This document shows, piece after piece, positions 6,717 to 12,938 of a stretch of DNA of 12,938 bases (positions are counted from its first letter, which is position 1; every line of letters starts with the position of its first letter). This DNA is from Mariniphaga sp. Its GTDB lineage: Bacteria; Bacteroidota; Bacteroidia; Bacteroidales; Prolixibacteraceae. The notes under the pieces were generated by a model, which was not told the DNA's origin, did not search any database, and saw only the letters and a program-made list of their open reading frames with translations. The translations under genes and the position numbers were made by a program. Location: NCBI GenBank assembly GCA_025363795.1, contig JANYLE010000035.1, positions 1 to 12,938 of the forward strand, in the 5' to 3' direction.

Positions 6717-7931
6717 TTACTTTATCTTGTAAGCAATCAATGTTTTACCATGTCTTACAAAAAGTTTTCCACTATTCATTGCTATATGAGCCCAGTGCTG
6801 GCCATTTCCCAATTCAACCTTTGCTTTTCCTGCAACGTTAAATCCCTGAGGAGTTGCCGGAACCAATGCCAGTTCGCCTTTTTCGCTGTAAATGAATAAC
6901 AATCCATCAGCAGCGATCACATTTCCTTTAGCAATAGCCTGCGAAGCGTATTTCTGTTCGCCTGTTTTCCAATCAACACATTGCCAATCTCTTGTATTAT
7001 CACCTGACTCATAAATATATCCATCAACAACAACTGCTCCGCCAAAACGGCTATCCAGTTTTTGGCTGAACCATGCTTTAGTGACCTGGCTGCCATCGCC
7101 ATTCAGAATGAGTTTTACGCCACCTTGTCCATAACCACTGAAGCAAAAGAGGCTATTATTGAATAAAAGCGGTGTATTGGCCTGAACAGCCCATTGATTG
7201 GTTTGCTCATGCGACCAAAGTAAGGCACCTGTTTCCGCATCCAATCCCACAATATGTTTTTCCATCATGGTAACCAGCAACTTGCGTGACGGTAATTTTA
7301 CAAGTAATGGGGTACAATAGGCAGATTTGTCACCGACACCTTTACTACTCCAGATCAATTGACCATTCAGACGGTTTAGCGCAACGATATTATTTACTGC
7401 ACCACCCGGCGTCACAAAAAGTTTGTTGCCATCAATAACAAGCGTTTCGGTTACACCCCATGTAATATTCTGACCATCAAAATCTTTCATTACATCTTTC
7501 TTCCAGTTCACCGCGCCGTTTGTAGCGTTCATACAGGTGATCACCCCTTTGCCAGAGTAAATATAGAGCATATCACCCATCACGGTTGGTGTTGCGCGCG
7601 ATCCGGGATAGTTTTCCACCCACTCTTCGCCATAAGTCGCTTTCCATAATAGTTTTCCATCCTGGCTTAAAGCATAGATATATCCAACATTATCCGTAGC
7701 ACCTGAAAGGTAGATTTTCCCATTTGCAAAAACAGGCGATGAAAAACCATCTCCTAATTCATCATAATGCCATACAATTTCTGGACCTGTTGCCGGCCAG
7801 GTTTTCAATAAGCCAGTTTCAGGATAAACACCTGTTGATCCTGGACCACGCCATGTTGTAGGTTCCTGTGCATTAGCAGTTGAAATAGCCAGAAATCCTG
7901 CAATCAATAAAGGAAAAACTTTCATATTCAT
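6717..7931 (-). CDS. Secreted PQQ-type beta-propeller protein, first copy A
   Basis: 404 residues from the ATG at 7929-7931; a second ATG at 7923-7925 gives 402 and lines up best with the starts of copies B and C. Signal peptide ends ISTANA before QEPTTW. The opening WRGPGSTGVYPETGLLKTW, the blades DGKLLWKAT, NGAVNWKKD, NGQLIWSSK and TGALLWSHE, and the closing GQHWAH...LFVRHG mark it as the same secreted PQQ_2/BamB-like family as the next two genes. It is the most divergent of the three: where B and C have a HHHG/HHGG site it has SRFGG. An in-frame GTG at 8004-8006 would extend it, but the extra stretch has no signal character and covers the probable promoter. It is the first gene after the 250-base spacer and is followed by a terminator hairpin, so it may be made in larger amounts than the rest (inference). 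Confidence 0.87.
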   Translation of the reverse strand: MNMKVFPLLIAGFLAISTANAQEPTTWRGPGSTGVYPETGLLKTWPATGPEIVWHYDELGDGFSSPVFANGKIYLSGATDNVGYIYALSQDGKLLWKATYGEEWVENYPGSRATPTVMGDMLYIYSGKGVITCMNATNGAVNWKKDVMKDFDGQNITWGVTETLVIDGNKLFVTPGGAVNNIVALNRLNGQLIWSSKGVGDKSAYCTPLLVKLPSRKLLVTMMEKHIVGLDAETGALLWSHEQTNQWAVQANTPLLFNNSLFCFSGYGQGGVKLILNGDGSQVTKAWFSQKLDSRFGGAVVVDGYIYESGDNTRDWQCVDWKTGEQKYASQAIAKGNVIAADGLLFIYSEKGELALVPATPQGFNVAGKAKVELGNGQHWAHIAMNSGKLFVRHGKTLIAYKIK

Positions 7932-7954
7932 ATTCGTATGGTTAAACTTTGGCA

Positions 7955-7986
7955 TAAAAATAGAACCATTCCATTGAACCTGCAAG
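7955..7986 (-). promoter_or_regulatory. Possible Bacteroidota-type promoter for the propeller/FeS gene string
   Basis: On the minus strand TATTTTTA (7955-7962) differs in one base from the Bacteroidota -7 box TAnnTTTG, and CTTG (7983-7986) stands 20 bases upstream at the usual place of the -33 TTTG box. A transcript would begin near 7948, some 17 bases before the ATG at 7931. Matches to such short AT-rich boxes arise easily by chance. Confidence 0.35.
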
Positions 7987-8098
7987 GAGCTTCCGGTATT
8001 TAGCACTGATCTAAATAATGGCTTTCGACAACTGTTTTTGCATTCCTCGCTGCAAGCAATTGAAATGTTTGGGGGTGCTTTTTTGAATTAAATCAGTC

Positions 8099-8146
8099 AG
8101 GTTACCGGATTATGACAACTTGCATTTGGTTGTCAGGTATTAACCT
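8099..8146 (-). other. Two-part inverted repeat in the spacer after the permease gene
   Basis: An inner perfect 7-bp inverted repeat, TGACAAC (8113-8119) and GTTGTCA (8129-8135), with a 9-base loop, is nested in an outer AGGTTA (8099-8104) and TAACCT (8141-8146) pair. The two bases CC (8105-8106) and GG (8136-8137) could extend the outer stem with bulges. It begins 35 bases after the permease stop. No T tract follows on either strand, so it is not a classical intrinsic terminator; it could be a 3'-end processing or stability structure of the upstream operon, or a site for a dimeric regulator. The rest of the 7932-8180 spacer holds no coding frame that I can support. Confidence 0.5.
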
Positions 8147-8180
8147 CAAAAGCGCCAAGTTATGGCTCCGATTGTTGATA

Positions 8181-9194
8181 TTAAAATAAGATGTTCAGCA
8201 AATACCCAACGATAATGATACCAGTCGCAATGATTCCGATAAAGGTGAAGATAAATGGCAGTTTTAATACTTTTTTTAATATAATGAGTTCAGGAAGAGA
8301 TATTCCGATCACCGACATCATAAAAGCCAGGGCAGTTCCCAACGGAACCCCTTTTTCGATTAAAGTATAAGCAATAGGTACTGCTCCGGGAGAACAGGAA
8401 TAGAGCGGTATCCCGATCAAAACGGCCAGTGGCACAGAATACCATGTTGATTTTTTGATTAACGAAGTAAGGTAATCCTCAGGTACATAACCATGCACCA
8501 AGGCTCCAATACCAATTCCAAGGATAACATATGGCCAAATTTTTACAAAAATCTCCTTTACGGCTATCCGACCGGCCTCAAGCCGCCTATTGAGCGTAAC
8601 CTTTTCACTATCAATTACGATCGCACCAAATTTCAAATTTGTCACCCAATCCTGAAGCCACCTTTCAAGTTTAAGTTTGCCAATGATCCAGCCTGAAATT
8701 ATTGCAATCATCAATCCCGTCAACATATAAATCACCCCAACTTTCCAACCGAAAAGGCTAAACAGCATAATTACAGCCACTTCATTAATCATAGGTGCTG
8801 CTATTAAAAACGAAAAAGTGACGCCTATCGGAATTCCTGTTTCCACAAATCCTAAAAACAGCGGGATTGCCGAGCAGGAACAGAAAGGGGTCACAATTCC
8901 AAGCATTGAAGCCAGAACATTGCCCGCAAACAGTGATTTACCTTCGAGTAATTTTCGCGTCTTTTCGGGTGAGAACCAGGAGCGGACGACACCAGCCAGG
9001 AATATTACCAGAATAAGCAGCAAAAAAATCTTCTGAAGTGTGCTGATAAAAAACCAAACTGTATTTGACAAGTTAGATTCATAAGGCAATGACAACCAGT
9101 TATATACCATAAAATTAGTGGACTCTTCCTTGTAACTGAACAGGAAGATCCACACGAATATGATCGGAATATATAGGATTGATTTATTGCGCAT
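8181..9194 (-). CDS. ArsP/YraQ-family permease (DUF318, PF03773 type)
   Basis: 337 residues with about eight to ten membrane segments in two halves. Each half carries the family's cysteine motif: TPFCSCSAIP (102-111; C105 and C107) and LYSCSPGAVP (264-273; C267). The cytoplasmic loop between them (about 174-212) is charged. Members of this family include ArsP, an efflux protein for trivalent organoarsenicals, and many permeases of unknown substrate. No arsenic genes (arsR, arsM, arsC) lie nearby. Instead the gene overlaps the end of the class II terpene cyclase by 11 bp (9184-9194), so it is co-translated with it and is probably part of the isoprenoid operon. The link may be export of a product or of a thiol- or metal-bound compound, or may be accidental; the sequence does not decide. 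The 249 bases to the next gene start suggest it ends the upstream operon. Confidence 0.88.
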   Translation of the reverse strand: MRNKSILYIPIIFVWIFLFSYKEESTNFMVYNWLSLPYESNLSNTVWFFISTLQKIFLLLILVIFLAGVVRSWFSPEKTRKLLEGKSLFAGNVLASMLGIVTPFCSCSAIPLFLGFVETGIPIGVTFSFLIAAPMINEVAVIMLFSLFGWKVGVIYMLTGLMIAIISGWIIGKLKLERWLQDWVTNLKFGAIVIDSEKVTLNRRLEAGRIAVKEIFVKIWPYVILGIGIGALVHGYVPEDYLTSLIKKSTWYSVPLAVLIGIPLYSCSPGAVPIAYTLIEKGVPLGTALAFMMSVIGISLPELIILKKVLKLPFIFTFIGIIATGIIIVGYLLNILF

Positions 9195-10989
9195 TATATT
9201 TCAAATATCTTCTGAGTGCCTCAATGTAATAAATCAAAGGATACAATTTCTCATCATACCACAACATCGCAAAATAGAGGCCAATTGGATTTGACCGCAG
9301 ACCATTATTCGTATATTCACTTTCAAGCCATTCAAATCCTCTTAAACAGGCTTGTTGATCTTTTCCTGCCAGAGCAGAGATCGCTAATCCGCTCTCTTCG
9401 ATGGTACCCTCAATCGCAATTTCTCCACCCCAACTGCCATTCACATTTTGTTGTTTCAATAAATAATCCTGGGCCCTCGTCAACATCTGTCCGATATTTC
9501 TTTTTAGGTGGTCTTCCAAACTGTCGCACAGGATACTATCGTTTAAATAAATAGCAACTTTTGCCGTGCCGTAAACCGGATTTTTATTGTCCGAAGTCAG
9601 CTGGTTGCCGAACCAGAGCGGATACCAGCTGCCATTATCCTGCTGATTCTTCCACAGAAATCCGAAAGAGCGCGCAACACACTTTTCGACAGCCAATTTT
9701 AAATCAACCGCCATCTTATCACCCAAAATTTCACGCGATTTGGTTAGAGCCAATAATGCATGACCAGTCAAATCAGCACAACTACTGTCGAATGGAAGTC
9801 TCCCCCATCCCTTACAAAAAGTAGGGAATCCTCCGTCTTTATTTTGCAGCGTTATCAACCATTGACATCCGTTAATGATCGCTGTTGTATCCTCATTATC
9901 TAGTTGATATAACTCCAGCAGCGCCAGGATCGCCCCGGCTGTGTCGTCAACATCGGGCACAGAACCTGAATAGTTGGTCCATCCCCAGCCACCCGGCTGT
10001 GCCAGGTTGAATGGATGTACCTCTTTATACTGAATTGATTTTAAATGAGATGTAATACTTCCGATTTCGGCGGGTGAAAACACTTTGGCCATTTGAGAAC
10101 CGAGCGCCTTAACACTTGAGGTGGTGACCCAGGTTGACAAGTCAGTGTCGATCGGCCAACTGCCATCCGACCGTTGTTGATTGCGCAAAAATAAGATTCC
10201 CTTTTGAGCAACCCTATTATCTTTAAATCCTGATGAATGGAGGCACATCGCCACAAAAGCTGTCAAAGGAATTGCTTCGAGAAAACCCCCACTTTCTGGT
10301 ACTATTTTTTCGAGCTTTCGCAATGCCGGTTGGATGGACCTGTTCCTGATCCATTTCATGATGGGATTGTGTCGCCTCCTTGTTTTGAATACAAAAAAGC
10401 CAACGGCAATCAATGCTGGAATTGCATAACTAACTACGCGTAAATTAAACAGACTGTACCATTTTGAAGGCAGTAAGGTAAGTTCAAATGGCAACTGGGG
10501 AATTTTAACACACGTTTTGTGATCGAGCACGCCACAAATTACCAGCATCGAAAGGATCGGAACAGAAAAAGTAAAATCCTTACCGTAAAAAGCTAAAACA
10601 GAAGCTATAACATCACCTTTGGAAAGATCGATATTTTGACTGATCAGGTATTTTTCGAGTTCCCTCAGCACGTTTTGGGAACGTTTGTGATCTTCTCCGC
10701 AATAGCTGATCGCCGCATAACAGAGTAACGAGGTACTGACGTTGCTCTTACTCTCAATCGTATCGCCAAATCCGCCGTCAGCATTCAGATGGTCCAAAAG
10801 CCAATTTAAGCCGTTATTAATTAAAGCATTACCGGAAACATTACCATCAATCTTTAGTGCAACTATAGCCACTGCTGTCGCTAATGCGCTTGAAGAGAGT
10901 CTGCCTGTCCAGAAACCTTCCGCATTGCGCTCTGCTTTGAGCAAACCGACTAATTTATTGTATTGATTGTCAATATCTTTAAGTTCCAT
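9184..10989 (-). CDS. Class II terpene cyclase, squalene-hopene cyclase-like
   Basis: 601 residues, close to the roughly 630 of squalene-hopene cyclases. The catalytic acid motif PDVDDT is at 345-350, the place expected from SHC (DVDD near 374 of 631). QW-type repeats appear through the protein: NADGGFGD (69-76), QQRSDGSWPID (271-281), LQNKDGGFPTF (381-391), NQQDNGSWYPLWFG (448-461) and QQNVNGSWGG (513-522). The stretch LPSKWYSLFNLRVVSYAIPALIAVG (173-197) matches the SHC membrane-contact region. The C-terminus FAMLWYDEKLYPLIYYIEALRRY resembles the C-termini of SHC-like enzymes. The fold cyclises squalene or other polyprenyl chains by protonation. No squalene synthase is in the window, so substrate and product cannot be named. 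It lies 33 bases after the half-size toroid gene (AAAGGG before the ATG) and overlaps the permease gene. Confidence 0.85.
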   Translation of the reverse strand: MELKDIDNQYNKLVGLLKAERNAEGFWTGRLSSSALATAVAIVALKIDGNVSGNALINNGLNWLLDHLNADGGFGDTIESKSNVSTSLLCYAAISYCGEDHKRSQNVLRELEKYLISQNIDLSKGDVIASVLAFYGKDFTFSVPILSMLVICGVLDHKTCVKIPQLPFELTLLPSKWYSLFNLRVVSYAIPALIAVGFFVFKTRRRHNPIMKWIRNRSIQPALRKLEKIVPESGGFLEAIPLTAFVAMCLHSSGFKDNRVAQKGILFLRNQQRSDGSWPIDTDLSTWVTTSSVKALGSQMAKVFSPAEIGSITSHLKSIQYKEVHPFNLAQPGGWGWTNYSGSVPDVDDTAGAILALLELYQLDNEDTTAIINGCQWLITLQNKDGGFPTFCKGWGRLPFDSSCADLTGHALLALTKSREILGDKMAVDLKLAVEKCVARSFGFLWKNQQDNGSWYPLWFGNQLTSDNKNPVYGTAKVAIYLNDSILCDSLEDHLKRNIGQMLTRAQDYLLKQQNVNGSWGGEIAIEGTIEESGLAISALAGKDQQACLRGFEWLESEYTNNGLRSNPIGLYFAMLWYDEKLYPLIYYIEALRRYLKYNAQ

Positions 10990-11022
10990 AATACCCTTTA
11001 GCGATTAAATCATCGTAACAAT

Positions 11023-11898
11023 TTAACTCATTGATCCCAATGCCAATAACCCGTAAAATGTATATTCCACATCGGTGATAAAATCGGATGAAGTTGCCCG
11101 GAAACCGCCATTATCATATAGGTCATCCACAAAAATAAGACAATCGGGTTTGATTTCCCGAAGGTCGGCATCCAAAAAATGGAGCGCATATAATGCGACT
11201 CCCGTCGAGAGCAAATCTTCGGAAGGAGCGGTTTGAAGTGCCGCAAATCCTCCATTTCCGCGATAAAACGACTTTAATGCATCCGCTGCATCAGGCTTTT
11301 GATTTCCCGCCATTCCCTGCATAACAGCTGTTGCTGCAACCACAGGACATGGATGACCGGTCAATGTAGACAATCGTTTATTTCGGTTGATAACCCGTTG
11401 AATCGTATAATAATCCTCCAAATAATACAGCGCAAGAATTCCCAGAAATCCGGCATATTCAGGCTGTTTCGTACCTGGCTTTAGCAGGTCTGCCACAATT
11501 AGTTTACGCAACTTCTCATTTGTTGCGTCGATCCCCACCAACTTTGCATACAGAATTGCCCCACAATAGCGGTATACACCAGTAAGCTCGCTCGTTGTAA
11601 CAGTCTCAGCCACATATTTTTTCAGGGGTTCCATCACTTCCGTAACAGAAAGCGCTTCAGCAATGTAATATCCAAAAAGCGTATAATACAAATCGCACTT
11701 CCCTCCCCGATCAGCAAATCCACCCTGGGCCGTTTGTTGATTCAATATAAATGCACGGATTTCCGCAGTCAGCTCAGGATCAAGCAGTGAGGAAGATTTG
11801 GCTAAAACCGGCTCAAGAAGTTTAGGTAGCACCTTCTTCAATTGAGACTGCGCTGCCAGTTTAAATATACTCTTTGAAAAGCTTTCCCAAAATTTCAT
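11023..11898 (-). CDS. Half-size alpha/alpha-toroid protein (prenyltransferase/squalene-oxidase repeat)
   Basis: 291 residues, about half a terpene cyclase and near the size of a protein-prenyltransferase beta subunit. Repeats: QQTAQGGFADRGGKCDLYYT (54-73), YRGNGGFAALQTAPSEDLLS (212-231) and DNGGFRATSS with DVEYTFYGLLALG (262-288). The two motifs D69-xx-Y72-T and D276-xx-Y279-T resemble the D-xx-H-T motif whose His binds zinc in farnesyl- and geranylgeranyltransferase beta subunits, with Tyr in place of His. There is no DXDD motif, so it should not start cyclisation by the class II route. It may bind a prenyl chain, act as a partner of the following cyclase, or be a diverged enzyme. It overlaps the polyprenyl synthase gene by 38 bp and precedes the cyclase by 33 bp. 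Function unknown. Confidence 0.8.
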   Translation of the reverse strand: MKFWESFSKSIFKLAAQSQLKKVLPKLLEPVLAKSSSLLDPELTAEIRAFILNQQTAQGGFADRGGKCDLYYTLFGYYIAEALSVTEVMEPLKKYVAETVTTSELTGVYRYCGAILYAKLVGIDATNEKLRKLIVADLLKPGTKQPEYAGFLGILALYYLEDYYTIQRVINRNKRLSTLTGHPCPVVAATAVMQGMAGNQKPDAADALKSFYRGNGGFAALQTAPSEDLLSTGVALYALHFLDADLREIKPDCLIFVDDLYDNGGFRATSSDFITDVEYTFYGLLALGSMS

Positions 11899-12938
11899 GC
11901 AATGCCAGTTTAAGACCTATATTTGAGATATCCTCAAGACAACTTTTTGCTTCCTGTATTTTCCGGATCAGCAACTCTTTGGTAGCATCCTGAATCTGAT
12001 AACGGTCAATTAACTCGTATATTGCGTCATAGTTATCTGATTTGTAATAATCCAGCAAAGCATTCTTTTCTGATTCCGGAAGTTTCTCGGCCAAAACAGA
12101 GAGCAATACAGAAAATTTCCTGACTGCAATATCTCCTTTATCACCCAGGTAATCAGATAAATCATCTTTTATTTGGTAACCAGTCCCAATATATTGACTA
12201 AAACAGCCCAATACCTTAATCGTTTCTTGTGAAGCGCCACCAACAGCAGCACCAAGTAAAAGTGAAACCTTAAATGCTGCCGAAGTTTTATTCTCAAAAA
12301 CCTCTATCATCTCTTCCATGGAAAGGATCTCTTTTGAGCGAATAGACATTAATTCAGCACCTTGCCCGATGGTAAGGCTGCGATGTCCACGGGAAACAAT
12401 TTTAATCCCTTCCCGAATGATCTCAGTCGGCAGTGTACTTTCAGCAATCAAGCGATAACCCTCACCAATCAGATAATCACCAACATTGATCGCAACAGGA
12501 ATCCCATATCGGGTATGAACGGTCTCTTTTCCGTAACGGGTATCATCATTATCTTCGATATCGTCATGGATCAATGATGCTTTATGAAAACACTCTACTG
12601 ATAGGGCAAGCATATTCACAACGGCAGGATCAGGCTCATTAACAAATGCTTCATAAGCCAATACCGCCAGGAATGGGCGCAAGCGATGACCTCCGGCAAG
12701 TAACGATTCAAAAGCGACCGTTTCGGTTTTATTCTTTGCAGCACCCAATATTCGCATCAGTTGCTCTTCACCAAAAATTGAAGAGGTTTTGTTTCGTAAA
12801 TAATTCAAATTAAGCAGCCTGATAGAAGGATCTTCGCGATAATTGTAAACCTCCTGTTTGATCCATTCAGCATCAGCCTGCGTAGAAACGCAGCCGCAAG
12901 TGACTAATGGTATTCCGATCCCGGGAATAGAATATTTG
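11861..12938 (-). CDS. Trans-polyprenyl diphosphate synthase, 5' end outside window
   Basis: The synthase joins IPP units into a linear polyprenyl diphosphate. Counting from the TTG at 12806-12808, the first Asp-rich motif is DDIED (82-86), the second DDLSD (215-219), with AGGHRLRP (38-45), the NKTSAAF region (173-179), GQGAEL (148-153) and YQIKDD (211-216) at family positions. Where most members read RRG after the first motif, this one reads TRYG (90-93), and GGKRLRP is GGHRLRP. The reading frame does not begin at 12808: it stays open to 12938 for 43 more codons, without any ATG or GTG, and reads CGCVSTQADAEWIKQE in that part. Since about 80 residues before DDxxD is already the usual family length, the extra part is an N-terminal extension or a fused domain. 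Chain length made cannot be told. It overlaps the toroid gene by 38 bp. Confidence 0.87.
   Translation of the reverse strand, partial: KYSIPGIGIPLVTCGCVSTQADAEWIKQEVYNYREDPSIRLLNLNYLRNKTSSIFGEEQLMRILGAAKNKTETVAFESLLAGGHRLRPFLAVLAYEAFVNEPDPAVVNMLALSVECFHKASLIHDDIEDNDDTRYGKETVHTRYGIPVAINVGDYLIGEGYRLIAESTLPTEIIREGIKIVSRGHRSLTIGQGAELMSIRSKEILSMEEMIEVFENKTSAAFKVSLLLGAAVGGASQETIKVLGCFSQYIGTGYQIKDDLSDYLGDKGDIAVRKFSVLLSVLAEKLPESEKNALLDYYKSDNYDAIYELIDRYQIQDATKELLIRKIQEAKSCLEDISNIGLKLALHEILGKLFKEYI

Noticed and set aside
2706..7931. Propellers as true PQQ-dependent dehydrogenases
   Set aside because: Only the W-type blade repeats of the fold are visible; the cofactor and calcium ligands of quinoprotein dehydrogenases are not evident, and no c-type haem motif (CxxCH) is present in these proteins.
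7932..8006. Start of propeller copy A at GTG 8006
   Set aside because: The extra 25 residues precede a complete signal peptide and have no similarity to the starts of the sister copies.
8054..8083. Plus-strand hairpin AAGCA/TGCTT with T run as a terminator
   Set aside because: Only 5 bp with a 17-base loop, and no plus-strand gene ends there.
8181..9194. Arsenic resistance operon
   Set aside because: Only the permease family suggests it; no arsR, arsC or arsM-like gene is in the window and the gene is coupled to a terpene cyclase.
9216..9554. Plus-strand open frame of 112 codons
   Set aside because: Antisense shadow of the terpene cyclase C-terminus; its composition is low-complexity and no family features are seen.
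11028..11255. Minus-strand open frame of 75 codons in another frame of the toroid gene
   Set aside because: It is inside the gene with clear toroid repeats and its sequence has no domain of its own.
12806..12808. TTG as true start of the polyprenyl synthase
   Set aside because: The frame stays open to the window edge with no stop, so a start outside the window is more likely; not excluded.

Overview
The window reads as one long stretch of genes that all lie on the minus strand, so transcription runs from 12938 towards 1. No gene on the plus strand is convincing and I see no RNA gene, CRISPR array or mobile element. The AT-leaning sequence, the mostly weak or absent Shine-Dalgarno sites, Bacteroidota-style short leaders and the families present (secreted PQQ-type propellers in tandem, Tat ferredoxins, NosR-like membrane FeS proteins) suggest a member of the Bacteroidota, perhaps an environmental anaerobe or microaerobe. 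This assignment is inference; no marker gene is present.

Upstream half (about 8181-12938), an isoprenoid module: a trans-polyprenyl diphosphate synthase whose reading frame stays open past the window edge, a half-size alpha/alpha-toroid protein of the prenyltransferase/squalene-cyclase fold, a full-size class II terpene (squalene-hopene type) cyclase with a DVDD catalytic motif, and an ArsP/YraQ-type permease. The genes overlap by 38 bp, are spaced by 33 bp and overlap by 11 bp in turn, so they are very probably one operon. No squalene synthase (HpnCDE or SQS) lies in the window, so the cyclase substrate is open.

A spacer of about 250 bases (7932-8180) with a two-part inverted repeat and a possible Bacteroidota-type promoter separates this from the downstream half.

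Downstream half (1-7931), an envelope redox-like module: three secreted PQQ-type beta-propeller proteins in tandem (the last two of identical length), a fourth membrane-anchored propeller, a membrane-anchored NHL-type propeller, a 66-residue protein with a Tat-like leader and four cysteines, a Tat-targeted ferredoxin with four predicted [4Fe-4S] sites, and a NosR/NapH-like polytopic membrane FeS protein cut off by the window start. Except after the first propeller, where a strong terminator-like hairpin lies, and before the NosR-like gene, where there is a 156-base gap, the genes are 1-8 bases apart or overlap.

A working model (inference): the upstream genes make a cyclised isoprenoid in the inner membrane, and the downstream genes form a route that takes electrons across the membrane (NosR-like protein), through periplasmic ferredoxins, to or from propeller proteins in the periplasm. 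Whether the two halves act together is not shown by the sequence; shared direction and adjacency are the only link.
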